From assembly GCF_014839805.1 (NCBI RefSeq), contig NC_051132.1:2852001-2916000 (forward strand): DNA of 64,000 bases, written 5' to 3'. This stretch comes from Manduca sexta. Its lineage: Eukaryota > Arthropoda > Insecta > Lepidoptera > Sphingidae. The position numbers and the translations under genes were made by a program. The number at the start of each line of letters is the position of its first letter. Position 1 is the first letter of the stretch. The notes beneath the pieces are model-generated. The model was not told where the DNA came from. It searched no databases and worked only from the letters and a program-made list of their open reading frames with translations. Below, one piece after another: positions 46,531-58,449 of the stretch.

Positions 46531-46984
46531 CGTATAAAACAAACATCATGCCTTGATAGAGTGTAAAGATAATTTTTGCTTACACGGATACAAAAACTTC
46601 AGGTACCTATATTTTCATAGTATATTTAAAAATCTTTTAATTATAGGTATATAAGGCATTAAAATATTTGTTTATTATTTAATAATCAATATTCAGGATT
46701 AAGCTTTGGTCACAATTTTTGTTATTGTAATACATTTTGCATACGGTTAATATGTAATTTGCATATTTTTTTTATTGTAATATTTTGCTCTAATTTAAAT
46801 TATTACTTAAAGACTCGTATTGAAGTGTAGATTAATACTTTTTTAAAAGTGTTTTGTGTAACAGAAGACGGCGCCATTTCGTTATTTACTTTATTAAAAC
46901 TATAGTCCACTTGTCTGTATGTAACACGTGTAGTAATTCCGAATGCGCAAGAGTCGAGGTCAAGTCGGTGCGCAGGCGCAAGTC
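46531..46984. other. AT-rich non-coding DNA
   Basis: A GGCGCCATTTCG word at 46870-46881; nothing else recognised. Confidence 0.5.
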
Positions 46985-47133
46985 CAACATCAGTCTCTTG
47001 TATTTAACGTACCAGCCTCTCTAAAATCCATGATTATCTCTGCACCACCCTAAGGTTGGCTGGTAGAGAATGCCTATGGCATTAAGTCCGCCTGAATACA
47101 TTTGTATATTAAGTGCAATAAATAAATAAATAA
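46985..47133 (+). mobile_element. LINE 3' end-like fragment with AATAAA tail
   Basis: CACCACCCTAAGGTTGGCTG, TAGAGAATGCCTATGGCATT, AAGTCCGCCTGAATAC and GTGCAATAAATAAATAAAT. A 3'-UTR-like segment followed by an AAAT repeat, as retroposed non-LTR tails in Lepidoptera. The parent LINE is not identified. Confidence 0.5.
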
Positions 47134-47449
47134 AAGCCAGACTACTCACAACTGCTAAATAGTTGCTATGTTATAACAGTTGATATTAAACGAGTCTTAG
47201 TGGATACCCATTGAAGCCTGAAGGTAGGTCACTGATAAGAGATACTGCGACAGTCTTCCAATATGTTTTTTTTAAATAGCTGAATGTCGAACAACTTTTT
47301 TGTATTTTTTTTTAATATTATTTTAATAATTTCACAAAGGTGTTTCTATTTTCACTTTATAAATAAAATGAGAGTTAGTTATCTTGAACTTAAAGGGTGT
47401 AGGGGGGACCAGGTTCCACTATTTGAAACCTAATTCGCCCCTCGGGCAA

Positions 47450-47565
47450 CTCAGACCGGCATAATTGTGATGACTGCCGAGGGTTAATCATCTCTCGTCA
47501 GTCGACATTCTGTTGGACTCTACTCTACTTAACATCAGGTGCAGTTGACTTATCCGTGCACGCAT
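47450..47565 (+). repeat. Repeat-B 3' part
   Basis: GACCGGCATAATTGTGATGA, TCATCTCTCGTCAGTCGACA and TTAACATCAGGTGCAGTTGA. Confidence 0.7.
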
Positions 47566-48249
47566 AAAAATGTTTGATACGATATGCATCAGCTTCTTCA
47601 TGCTTTTCGGCTCTGTATCTGTAATACCTTACTTTAAAATCTGCTTGAAACCTCATTGTAAGAACCCAGACATCCTGCACGCTACCCAAGTCTAGTTTAG
47701 AGTGATTGCTAGATCCTGACCGCGATGCTGTTTGTCATTGCATATTTGTAGAGAAGTAAAATGTCTTCAACAGAGTGATGAAATAGATGTTGGCGCGATA
47801 CGCTGAAGAGGAAGTAAAGAAGAAGAAAGAAAGTAGCTCATTGTTGGACAAAAATAAAAAATTAAAACACAATATCCTACATACTAATCAAATATAGCAC
47901 CAAAATGAGCCTTCTTTTCAGTATGTCTTATGCTATTCGCTATCCCTCAAGAATATCCACCTTACTGGAGAAATAGGTTCCCTGCAGTTTAAAGAAGATA
48001 TATTTACTTATTATCACGTTAAATACATGGAAATTATGTTAAAATGGTGAAAGATATGGCAACAGAGGTATTTATAGGGTCTTTTAATCATCATCATCAG
48101 AACTAAACGCAACAATATGGCTGATGAGCACCAAAATTTCCTGAGAGTGGTCTCGAAAGATCTTTATCATTAATGTTCCAGACAAAATCCTCTATGGTCT
48201 TATCTATTCAGAAGTAACTAGAGGATTGACACCCACAGTTCCACCCATA
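47566..48249. other. Non-coding DNA
   Basis: Nothing recognised. Confidence 0.5.
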
Positions 48250-48432
48250 TTATAAAACAACGTCCCCTTTTCTGGCTGTCTGTATGTAGTTGATTATTTC
48301 AAAATCTACTGAACAGATTTTTATGAAATTTGGTATGGAGATAGTTAAATACCCTGGGAAGGTTATAGGCTTTCTATCCTGGGAAAATATAGCGGGAATT
48401 TTATCCCGGAAAACTCCTTCAGGCAAACGAAT
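48250..48432 (+). mobile_element. Helitron H1, ends decayed
   Basis: ATTATAAAACAACGTCCCC, AAATCTACTGAACAGATTTT, TGGTATGGAGATAGTTAAAT and TTATCCCGGAAAACTCCTTC. Confidence 0.7.
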
Positions 48433-48895
48433 AATAGATAAAGAGTGAGAGAGAAAAAGCGAATAATAAACTGAGTAGAAAACGTAACCCGGAAACTCAA
48501 CACAACAGTCCTTTCAAAAATGAATATTTCCAGATATACTATGACATACAGACACGCATAGATATAGTATGTGGGCGCCAGACAGTCCGCATACCAGCCA
48601 AATTGAAACGTCGGCACGAAACACCTATATTTAGAGTCGCAATTGGTCGTCCAAGGATCTTCCTTCATTTCATACTTCATTAGATTTACTGTTTGATAAA
48701 TTAATGGTTTTGTTGTGTTGACCTTAAAATAGACTTAAAGGTCAAAACTTCGTAATTTGTCTAACTACATTTAATTACTAGATAGGTGCCTTTTATGCCA
48801 GAGTCCCTCAGGGTAGTGCTATCGTAATAGGTATCTCTTTCTACCGCTCACTGTTGGCTTCCAGTTTGAAAATTTTTGCTAACTACTAAGTATTA

Positions 48896-49092
48896 TAAGA
48901 CGTTAGGCCGTTGGTCCTGCGCCTAATCTCTCTCCGGTCATGTCGGATCGCCGTCTCACCGAACTATGAGAGTGAAGGAACAGAGAGTGCTTGTGTATTG
49001 CGCACACACTTGTGGACTATATTTCCTGCGTACCTGGCTGATCTCCGTTGAGATTGGATGCCGAGGTCGGAAATTCGGCTAGGAGGGATTAA
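48896..49092 (+). mobile_element. SINE-1b, 5'-truncated
   Basis: GCCGTTGGTCCTGCGCCTAA, CTCTCCGGTCATGTCGGAT, TATGAGAGTGAAGGAACAGA and GGCTGATCTCCGTTGAGATT. The same 3' body is attached to a SINE-1-type head at 55.75 kb. Confidence 0.75.
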
Positions 49093-49296
49093 CTTTGTTC
49101 AATTATTACTTCTGTTTATGTGTATGTTTGAAACTTATTGTGTGCATAATTATCGAATGTGTACATAGATAAGGGTTCGACCGTTGTCGCGGCATTACGG
49201 CGCTTGCGAGGCTTCTCAACGCTAAGTCAATTTAATTCGCAAGCTTCCGAACAGACACATAGCTTCACTTCGCTAATTCATAATATTCCATTAAAA

Positions 49297-49490
49297 ATTA
49301 TTGTTTGGTATTCCATTGCGCTCGCCATCCTGAGACATGAGATGTTAAGTCTTATTATGTCAAGTAGTTACACTGGCTACAATGTCCTTCAAACCGGAAC
49401 ACAAGTGACTACACACTGCTGCTTGGCAGCAGAAATAGACATTGCGGTGATACCTACCCAGGCGGACTCTCTCACATGAGAGACCACTAG
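49297..49490 (+). mobile_element. Helitron-like repeat H3 with intact 3' end
   Basis: TATTGTTTGGTATTCCATTG through CGGCAGAAATAGAC-type words to a 16-bp hairpin TCTCTCACATGAGAGA (49468-49483), then CCA, CTAG (49487-49490) and T. This is the clearest Helitron-type 3' end of the family. Confidence 0.8.
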
Positions 49491-49675
49491 TAAATATATT
49501 CGTTTACAAATTTTCCCATCGCGAAGTCGATCGTGGCAATTAATTCCACTTTTGATCGCTTTCACAATGTCGCCACGCTGTCCTTTCACGACTCGATTAC
49601 GAACTGATAGTTAAAAACAGTATGAATTTAGTTTGTTGTACGTTGTGGTCTAAACTGGGCTTTGTATGCCTTTTG

Positions 49676-49908
49676 CGCACGCACTCATCAAGCATTTATC
49701 CCTAAAGGGGTATGCAGAGGCGCAACCAGGGCACCCATATTTCGCCAAATATATCCCGTCCCATGATAATATGAGGCGAGCCTTTCGCCATATCGGGCAC
49801 AAATTCCTGACTCCAGGCTGATACTGAGCAGAAAGAAAAATACTTTGCCCGATCCGGGATTCGAACCTAGGACCTAGTATCACGCATGCAGTACAACCAC
49901 CAAGGCAG
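49676..49908 (-). mobile_element. SINE-1, tRNA-derived, complete, with target duplication
   Basis: Flanked by perfect 11-bp repeats TATGCCTTTTG at 49665-49675 and 49909-49919. On the minus strand: CTTGGTGGTTGTACTGC head, B box GGTTCGAATCCCGGATCGGG, then GATATGGCGAAAGGCTCGCC and CCCTTTAGGGATAAATGC. Confidence 0.88.
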
Positions 49909-49919
49909 TATGCCTTTTG

Positions 49920-50508
49920 GATTGTTTGCAAATAGGTTGCAAATTGTTCCCGGGGTTAAGCATTGTGCATGGCGTAGATTTAGCCTCTATTATGGCTCGG
50001 CGAGTAGGTGCATCTCTACTGGCCTCTACAAATATTTCTTCACTTTATTTAACACTAAGACACAAGAAAAATATCAACGCATTGAAGAGCAATACTAAAC
50101 AGAAACACAGCAAAGTGTATGATAATTTTTCTGCTTGCTCTTTGATATCGCAAATATTACAATATCCATACTTGTGATATTGTTATAATCACGTATTAAA
50201 TTTACGAGATTCATCAGTGCGTAAATGAAAAATTACGTTTAAAAATCGAACTGCGACCCGTCCCCGCGCTCTGCACCTGCCAAGCCGCCCGCAACCCACT
50301 GTTTAGCAGTATTTTTGCGTTAAATCTCATTACCGAAGCGGCTCAGTTGCACAGCGTCGTAACGTGTGGCACTCTAACGTGATTTGACACGTGGCTTTAG
50401 TTTTGTTTATTGCATCATATATATAAATAAATTATGGGCCATGTCGTCTGGGAAGCGTTGATTATTTACAAACACTTGTATCCCAATTGAAAGTGAATTT
50501 AGCCCTAA
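49920..50508. other. Non-coding DNA
   Basis: A GC-richer patch at 50240-50360; nothing recognised. Confidence 0.5.
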
Positions 50509-50622
50509 TCTATACACATTATAAAACAAAGTTCCCTTTTCTGTCTATCTGTCTGTTATCGATTTTCTCAAAATCTACTGAACAGATTTTTATGAAATTG
50601 AATTGAAACGAGCACAAGCTAG
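50509..50622 (+). mobile_element. Helitron H1, miniature 114-bp form
   Basis: Starts A|TCTATACACATTATAAAAC and ends GAGCACAAGCTAG. It keeps the terminal words and the segment TGTCTGTTATCGATTTTCTC, but the middle and the 3' stem are deleted. The base after CTAG is A rather than T. Confidence 0.65.
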
Positions 50623-50825
50623 AGTTATACAAATTCTTTGCACATGTAAAATAATATAAAAGGCTAGTTTGAGGATGAATAATATATATGTTTGTAGTTT
50701 GTACCCGATGGAAGAGACCGAAAATATTTGACAAAATAATTACACCTTTAGCCTAGTTCAACATTTGCTTACTCGTTCTTTTATCAAAACAAATGTGTGG
50801 TTAATCGAAGTCTCATTTTCCAGGA
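50623..50825. other. Non-coding DNA
   Basis: Nothing recognised. Confidence 0.5.
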
Positions 50826-51000
50826 AAACAAATCACTAACTACCCTCAAAAAGCTACTTGAAAATGGTTGCCTAATCGCATTTTAACAGCACAAATATCA
50901 AATTCCAATCTTTCAGAAAAAATGTGCTGACTACCCTCAAAAACGCAACTCAGATGGTAGACAGAGTCCCTCAACTACCCTAATCGCCATTTTATTTATT
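50826..51000 (+). repeat. Imperfect direct repeat with conserved words
   Basis: ACTACCCTCAAAAA occurs at 50839-50852 and 50930-50943. Each is followed by an ATGG word and then CTAATCGC(C)ATTTTA. Order is conserved but spacing differs. Could be an old tandem duplication or clustered binding sites. Confidence 0.45.
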
Positions 51001-53047
51001 TACCCCACATTTACAAAGACAGAGTTTAGCTATGCTAAAAAAATACACTACCGCCTAACCCCGTGCCATAAAATACATATAACTAAAAAATGTTTTCACG
51101 TCCATCTACCAAAAACACGGATCTGCCACCATCCTGAACTGGTACTGAGCGAGGAATAATCAAACGAATCGCATAAAGTTTCAAACTCCAATGATATAAA
51201 ACTGTTAAACACTCGATACTCATTTATTGTAACACATATCGACCGGTGATATTTACTGGAATCTACAGGGCTGGATACGGCATTGATAATAAATGGAAGA
51301 ACCACGCTGTAGACCTATTTGTCTACAGAAAAGATGGGATCGATTAGGGTAATACTCTTACAGAAAACCCCTAAAAGTAAGTATGATGTTTTATTTGTTT
51401 GAGGATTGCCGATAAAGTTAACAATAATACTAATATAATATAATAATAAAATAAAAAATAAAACTAATCGTAACTCAAACTAAAGGCATCATTTTTTTAC
51501 AATATTACTTAACTAAAACTAAGTGTTGATATATTTTGTATGATCCTGGTTCTCTAGCTGCTTTATTTTATTTTTTAAGGACTCTCGAATCTCTATTCTT
51601 CTGATAAATATTTTCATATTAAATATAGTAATTAAAAACCACGCTCAATTTCCAAAAACGGTACTTAATCTTCTGGCACGAGACGTAGGAGATCCCAAAC
51701 TAATCGAATCTATTAAGCCTTACTTTTGTATGAAATCTCTTTCGTTTAAGTTTCAATAAGGACTACAATACACATCACACCGATCAGTCCTTTATTATAT
51801 TACCTAGTCTAACCCTCTTAATTTACCTTTGTTATTCTGTACCAAATTCAATATCTAATGGTTTTTGCTGACTCAAATTATTGATTGAATGACTGTACAA
51901 AATTGAATCTTCTTTACCAAATTTCTTCCCTCGCGTCTGATCACAAAACACTAAAATATCCAATCCAGCACCTAGATACTAGCGTATTACCAGCATACCA
52001 TAGTTCCAAGCGGGCTATTTTGCTGGACATTATCGCTTGTCGGATGTGGTCGAACAACTTGGTGTGTTTCCGTGCGTGCCGCCCCCTCCCTCTGTGGGGG
52101 ACGAGACGACTCACTGCGCTAATATACGGTTAATTTTCCTTTGATATCCAAATGATTTGCAATGGTTTTGTGAGCTGAATTACATGCGCGCTCGATTGGA
52201 TGCGTTCGACTGTTGAGTTTGTGTATGAAATGAACATTCTGATAAATAAATCGGACTTTTAAGGAAATATGGAGTGTTTTGTTACTTTTATGGTAAGGTA
52301 GGTTGATAATGCGTTTGATATATGGTTCAAAAGTCCTTGTATGTAGAACGATTAGTGTTCATTTATGTTAATGTTACTTAAAAACCAAACATTTGTAGGA
52401 GGTAGGCAGGCATCGTTATTGCTTCCTACAAGTAACAGAGCAAAAATGTACATTTTCAAGTCTTAATAAATCCTGTACTTATTTCCATTTTGAAGCAACA
52501 ACTGGAGAACTAATCAATTGCATTTATCAATGGTAAATCTTTACCTTAACAAATAACACAAAATTCATATAATAGTTGAATTTTACATCAAGAGCATTTC
52601 GGGATCGGTGTATATCCGGTTTCAACAGGCCGGCATAATGACAAGTAACAATGCTCCAAGTCCCCGTACCGGTTTATTCAACGAAATGAATTGAGACACG
52701 CATATACTGTTAAACAAGATGTGTAATCATTGATTTAATACGTGGGTATTAATTAAATACCCTATGTATTTGAAAATGTTTGATATTATTCATTTTTAAT
52801 ATGTAACAGTACAAAACAGAAGTCCTTCTGTGAAAAAAGCATTAAAATTCAGTAAGAAAGGAGACAGTAATTCAAATTTTAAATATTGATATGTGGAGGA
52901 GTTTGGAGTGGTGATATCGCTCCATCTCTTTCTTTCGCAGGTATCGTAATGCCCGCTGACGTCACATACAAGTATTTCGTCTCTTTTCTGTTTTTTTGAC
53001 ACTCACCTCTGCTACCTAATTTTAATGGCTTATAACTTTAGAAGTTT
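51001..53047. other. Non-coding DNA with a Repeat-B scrap
   Basis: AT-rich. At 52600-52640 GTGTATATCCGGTTTCAACA and GGCCGGCATAAT are a Repeat-B fragment. A GC-richer patch lies at 52040-52120. No gene recognised. Confidence 0.5.
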
Positions 53048-53255
53048 AGTTAGAAGGACATTATAGCCAGTGTAACTACTGGACATAATAAGGCTTAACA
53101 TCTCATGTCTCAGGATGGCGTAGTAGAATACCAAATAATACTTTGTAATTCAAGTTGTTGGATGGTGTTTCTACTGTTTATGGGCGGTCGTATCGCTTAC
53201 CATCAGGCAAACGGCAAGCTCGTCTCGTCATTCAAAGCAACAAAAAAATCACCAT
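53048..53255 (-). mobile_element. Helitron-like repeat H3
   Basis: GAAGGACATTATAGCCAGTG, TCTCATGTCTCAGGATGGCG, TTTCTACTGTTTATGGGCGG and CAAACGGCAAGCTCGTCTCG. The terminal hairpin is missing. Confidence 0.75.
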
Positions 53256-53994
53256 ACAAGATTATTCGTATGTTTGTGTATACAGCCGACGACAGCCAAT
53301 TTTGATGTTTTAATTTACAATTGTTTTCAGACATCCACACCATTTACGGAAGACTCGCAGAGGGATCCGTAGCATAAACTAGTAGATATTAAAGGATTTA
53401 ATACCCATGAAGACGCCTTAGGGTAGTTGGGGGTGGATGGTATCGAAAATAGAACCCACCTTTCGGAGAAGCTAAAGCGGCCGTTAAAATTTTTAACACT
53501 GGTCATACGGCACTGTGTGCTCACGGCCACTAACACTGGAACTAGAATGCAACTCGAATATTAAGAGATATAAAGTTGTGTAAATGTCGACTTGTGGGAG
53601 CCTAATTGACTCAAGCGATAGTATTTTTAGAAAAATTGTGACTGAGCTAAAAAAACTGAAAAATAATCTGACTCTTAATAGGTATAAAACTCAAAGTCGC
53701 TTAACTCAATTAGGTTTTCACCCGTCGATACAGCTCTACAATTATTTCCAGTCTGTATGTAATTCTTCTTTATGTTATCTATAATTTATATCTTAAAAAA
53801 ATATCGTAAATGATGTCATGCGGTGATTATTTAGTTTAGATAATACTTTATTATAGAATGTCTTTAACCTACGATTATATTAAATTGGTTTCAACTAGTA
53901 AAAAACAATAGAAACATTTAATAATTACGTCTCTTTAAAATATATTTAGGCGTCGTTTAAATTAAACAGGCATGGTTTATTCGAACCGTTTCGT
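53256..53994. other. Non-coding DNA
   Basis: Nothing recognised. Confidence 0.5.
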
Positions 53995-54065
53995 ACTAGG
54001 GCAGCGTGAAGGATTGGACACTGAATAGAGGAGTCCGTGCAGCAGTGGGAACTTTCATTCTAGAA
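53995..54065 (+). repeat. SINE-2 3' scrap
   Basis: TAGGGCAGCGTGAAGGATTG, then GAGGAGTCCGTGCAGCAGTG, a diverged match to the SINE-2 end. Confidence 0.45.
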
Positions 54066-54087
54066 ATAGTAGTAGAAATATTCAATA

Positions 54088-54260
54088 TTAGCTTTTTTAC
54101 GACCTCGCCCGCGTGTGAAAGTTTTTCTGGGATAAATATTTTCTTATAGCATTCAGGAGTAATGTAACTTCCTATCAGTGCAAAATAATCAAAATCGCTT
54201 TAGTAGTTCCTGAGATTAGCGCGTTCAAAGAAAACTCTAGCTTTCTACTATTAGTATATA
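54088..54260 (-). mobile_element. Helitron H1, short divergent form
   Basis: Plus strand TTAGCTTTTTTACGACC at the 3' terminus (CTAA on the minus strand), TAGTAGTTCCTGAGATTAGC and TTCTACTATTAGTATATA at the 5' terminus. Confidence 0.65.
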
Positions 54261-54888
54261 TGCAATCACAATTTAAAAACATCGTTCCCAACTATATAGT
54301 ATTTAATAAGCATACATTTTTCATTCATTCGAGTACAAGTGGTAGTGGTGTCAGCTAATGCGGCAGTGTTACGAGCACTCTGTATTTACGGGGGCCATAA
54401 ACAGACCTCCGTCGCACCTTAGGCGCCGCCCCGCACCCCCTCGCCAGCGCTATCAGCACACCGCACGCTTGATAACCCGCTATACTGTCAAAGTTAGGTC
54501 TATTCTAGGTCACTGGCAATATGTTAGTTTTAAGTACGAATAAGTACTGATGCTTGGTGATACAGTGCGTGTCCAAGATACTAATCTTTTTCAAGATGCA
54601 TCGATCTCGTGATCTACATTTTAGGTCTAACACCTACAATAACAAAAGAATTATGGATCCGCTTAAAGAAAGGTTTCAGAGATTGGAATATATCACTTCG
54701 GAAGAATAAGCAGAATCGTAAACAATGCAACGTGGATTTGTTCTTAACTTCTATTCACTACAATATTATGAAGCGTAGGACGTTAAAGTATAGATATAGG
54801 AAGAAAGATTTATTGGGCATTTGGACTGCTCGAACATAAATATAAATTTTAGATCAATATAATGCAGTAATGTTACTTTAATTACTAA
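54261..54888. other. Non-coding DNA with one unexplained open frame
   Basis: A plus-strand frame at 54609-54839 (76 codons, basic, many Lys/Arg) has no recognised domain, start context or splice sites. A CpG-richer patch lies at 54400-54470. Confidence 0.35.
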
Positions 54889-55105
54889 CTTTGTGCATTA
54901 TCGCTTGTTTTAACAGTGAAGGAAAACATCGTGAGGAAACCTGCATACCTGAAGTTCTCAGAAGGAATTTTGTGGGTGTGTGAAGTCTACCAATCCGCAT
55001 TAGGCCAGCGTGGCGGATTAATGTCTAATCCCTCTCAGTAGAGGAGGCCCGTGTTCAGCAGTGGGACAATATGTAATACAGGGCTGATATTGTTATTAAT
55101 ATATA
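54889..55105 (+). mobile_element. SINE-2, 5'-truncated
   Basis: ATTATCGCTTGTTTTAACAG, GAAACCTGCATACCTGAAG, AATCCGCATTAGGCCAGCGT and TACAGGGCTGATATTGTTAT. Confidence 0.8.
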
Positions 55106-55357
55106 ATGCAGTATTCTTAGACAATTACTTAGATTAGTTAGACGGGTGTCTCCAATTAATTAAGAGACAGCGCCCTTGTGATCCGTTGATGGGGTATAAC
55201 AGTTTATTGTGTTGTAAAGTTAATGGCCTAGTCTAGATTTTGTTATTACCTGGATTAAGACTGAAACTGCAGATAATGTTTGTAGACGGAGCTTGATTGT
55301 ACTTTTGGTACTTGGGTTTGATGTTTAGATTAATTTTCTGAAGTTACATAAGCATGC
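55106..55357. other. Non-coding DNA
   Basis: Nothing recognised. Confidence 0.5.
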
Positions 55358-55565
55358 TTATTGTAAAAGAAAGTGCCCTTTTCTATCTGTCTGTATGTTA
55401 TTGATTTTCTCAATATTTACAGAACGGATTTTTATGAAATTTGATATGCAGATAGTTTAAGACCCTGGGAAAGTTATAAGCCATTTTATATTCCAGGAAA
55501 ATATATATTGAGACTTTTATCCCGGAAAACCCCTTCACGCGGGCGAAGTCGCGAACAAAAGCTAG
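55358..55565 (+). mobile_element. Helitron H1 with intact 3' end
   Basis: TTCTATCTGTCTGTATGTTA, TTTGATATGCAGATAGTTTA and TCACGCGGGCGAAGTCGCGA, then ACAAAAGCTAG and T. The CGCGGGCGAAGTCGCG stem-loop precedes CTAG. Confidence 0.78.
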
Positions 55566-55749
55566 TATATTTTTATTAATAATTTTGCTGTTGTTTTGCG
55601 AGGAAATCAGATGTTCCTTTGAAATCTGAATGTTATGTAAGTTTATAAACGCTATTAGACTAGAATGATAAATGGATAGCAATGGCGAAAGGTAAAATTT
55701 TCCGAAAGGGACCCGACACAACATATAGGTACTAATAATATGCATAAGT

Positions 55750-56118
55750 ACCTTAGTAGCGTAGTTGTAATTTTACACGGTACGAATACGATTACAGCGC
55801 TCAGGTCCTGGGTTCGAATCCCGGGTCGGGACAAAATGATTGTAACAGGGCTTTTCCATCTTAAAATTTGCTTAGTTGCAGCTCGGAGTCAGGAAGTTGG
55901 CGGTGTGATACCCCTGTGCCACGGAAAGTAGGTACGTAAAGCCGTTGGTCCTGCGCCTGATCACTCTCCGGTCATGTCGGATTGCCGTCTCACCGGAGTA
56001 TGAGAGTGAAGGAACAGAGAATGCACCTGTGTATGCATACTTGTGCACTCTAATATCTTCTGCGTGGCTGATCTCCGTTGAGATTGGCCATCGTTAAAAT
56101 TCGGCTAACAGGGATTCA
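55750..56118 (+). mobile_element. SINE-1b, tRNA-derived, near full length
   Basis: SINE-1-type head (GTAGCGTAGTTGTAATTTTA, GGTTCGAATCCCGGGTCGGG) joined to a different body: CAGCTCGGAGTCAGGAAGTT, GCCGTTGGTCCTGCGCCTGA, TATGAGAGTGAAGGAACAGA and GGCTGATCTCCGTTGAGATT. Shows modular reuse of one tRNA-derived head. Confidence 0.8.
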
Positions 56119-56258
56119 TTCATCATTCAAACTAAGCGCCCAAACGTTCGCACTGCCCTGAAGAGTCCATAACAAAATTTTGATACGGGCCCCTCTATGA
56201 CAAGCTACATCACGGTTTTAAGCAAACGACCCATCATGAGTACTTTCCACCATGTATA

Positions 56259-56581
56259 TAATAATAATATCAGTCCTGTATTATATACTGTCCCACTGCT
56301 GGGCACGAGCCTCCTCTACTACTGAGAGGGATTAGGTCTTACTCCACCACGCTGGCCTAGTGCGGATTGGTAGACTTCACACACCTTCAAAATTCTTATA
56401 GAGAATTTCTCAGGTATGCAGGTTTCCTCACGATGTTTTCCTTCACCGTTAAAGCAAGCGATAATTCACAAAGAATACACTTATAATCTTAGAAAACTCA
56501 GAGGTGTGTGCCCTTGGGATTTCAACCTGCAGACATTCGTCTCGGCAGTCCGTTCCACACCCAACTAGGCTATCGCCGCGT
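56259..56581 (-). mobile_element. SINE-2, near full length
   Basis: Complement of the SINE-2 order, from TAATATCAGTCCTGTATTAT through GGCCTAGTGCGGATTGG and AAAGCAAGCGATAATTCAC to AACTAGGCTATCGCC. CATGTATA at 56251-56258 and 56582-56589 is a plausible 8-bp target duplication. Confidence 0.82.
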
Positions 56582-56589
56582 CATGTATA

Positions 56590-58410
56590 AACCGCTGTTT
56601 TTTTCCAAAGGCTCAATTAATCAATGTGACAATCAAATGAGCAACCGATCGGTAACTGTTTTTTCATCGGCCGGCACTCCGGCAGCAATGCACGCTCAAT
56701 TTGGCGGGTGGCAGCGCGCACGGCGCATCGGCAGCCAGACCTCTATGATCATGAGCGGCAGATATTGACCAATCACGGTTGAACAGTGCTGTACGGTTAG
56801 CAAATAAGGCGGTTTGTTTTGGGGTGTTAAGTGGTTGTTTTGAGCGGGAATTAAATACCGTCGCACTTGAGTGTGAATTGGATAAGTGAGAAGATTATGT
56901 GATTGAAAGGAATTGCAAGGTTTTGCCTTTTTAATCCTTTAAAACTTATAAGTGAGAAAGCGAAACATTAAATTGTCTTCTCTTGAATTCTCGCTTATAC
57001 AGTTTTGTATGTATTATGTTATTTTCAACGTATAATGATTATTAATTACTAAGATCGAAGTGTTGAGTAAATTATGAAGAATATTATGATATCTATACCA
57101 AAACTCAATCAAATATGTTTTGTCTTGGACTGAACCTGGCGACTTATTTTGTGTTCAACTTTAAGGCTCTCAATATTTAGTACGTTTACATCTCTACGAG
57201 TTAAATTTTTATTCAAATCAAAGTGTAAAGAGGACTTATCAAATCACATCTAATTGTAATACGAGTATTGCCAGGCCTATAAAGATATTTATAAGCTTAC
57301 GCCGCTATCCCTCAAGGGTAGGCAGCGACGAATGACATTTTTATTTTGCAAGTAAATAAAAGAGCAGCTCTTAACTGAATAGAAAACTACATGTAACTTT
57401 TTTGTTATGTTCTGTACCTAATTTACATATACCTTTAAATTAATTTTAAAAAGCAAAAGTAAAGTTTCTATCCCGTTATTCTTTGGTGAAACCTGTTTTT
57501 CGAACTTTGCTAGAGTAAAAATCTGACTGAATCAAACGTTTGATATTTTATTTAAAAAAAAAATCATTTTACACGAGCTGTCCTATGATTTGCATGATAC
57601 CTTACACGAATCCAAAACATCTCACTTATTACAATGTTCTTCCTTTTTTGCTGTCTGTACAGTGCCTAAACTCATGTAAGCGTGACACACAGCCCCCGCG
57701 GTCCGCGACATGTAACCGCTGTACAGGTAAATCGCGGAAAAAACACCCTTTGATAACATCGCATCGATTATGGTCTATCGGAAGAGAATTTTATAATTTA
57801 TTTTTCAATCAAGTAGGTTACCTAGTGATGGACATGATAATGTTAAACGAATTGTGATGAATTTGTTGAAGATTAGATAGACACACTTTTCTTTTTTTCT
57901 TTTTTAAACCGTGAAAATTTATTGAGTATTGAAAAGTCTCATGTAGTGATTAAAGGTGACCCTTATTCCAATGCACATACTAAGTCTAAAATAACAATAT
58001 TTTAGGATCAAGATAATAAGATAAAACATTATTGTGCTTATTAGCTTTGCAGATCTTAATTCTGTTATAATTACAAACGACGTAAGTAAAAAAGTTTTTT
58101 CAAAAACCAACACAAACACCCTTAAAATAAAATTCAATCTTAACTATTTCACCATCGAAATATTTCACCAAATCAACATTTTCAACAACAAAAAGCCTTC
58201 CATTCTCGCAATAGGTTATCAAACTAATTCCAGGTATCTAGGCAATAAAATATTCTAACACTAAACAATAACGGAGGCATTCACCTAGCCATCTGCGGCA
58301 GGTGTGAGGAACGGGCTCGCTCCGGGTCGGATGCTCAGATATCTATACATATCTAGATGTTTAGACTACAAGCGTACATACGTACGTATATTTTATTCTT
58401 ACTAATATGA
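56590..58410. other. Non-coding DNA
   Basis: GC-richer near 56660-56760, otherwise AT-rich. A GGCATTCACCTAGCCATCTG / GAACGGGCTCGCTCCGGGT segment at 58275-58325 looks repeat-like but was not matched elsewhere in the window. Confidence 0.45.
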
Positions 58411-58449
58411 ATTGCGATAGCCTAGTTGGGTGCGGAGCGGACTGCTGAG
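58411..58449 (+). mobile_element. SINE-2 5' head, interrupted
   Basis: GCGATAGCCTAGTTGGGTGC through GGACTGCTGAG. It continues at 62469-62745 after a 4-kb insertion. The last 8 bases, CTGCTGAG, are the target duplication of the inserted element. Confidence 0.85.

Noticed and set aside
48363..48680. 105-codon minus-strand open frame
   Set aside because: Its end is Helitron H1 antisense (IKFPLYFPRIESL); the rest is unrecognised.
57540..57857. 105-codon plus-strand open frame with a Cys-rich segment
   Set aside because: The ATCNRCTGK segment is suggestive but there is no paired zinc-binding motif or family match.
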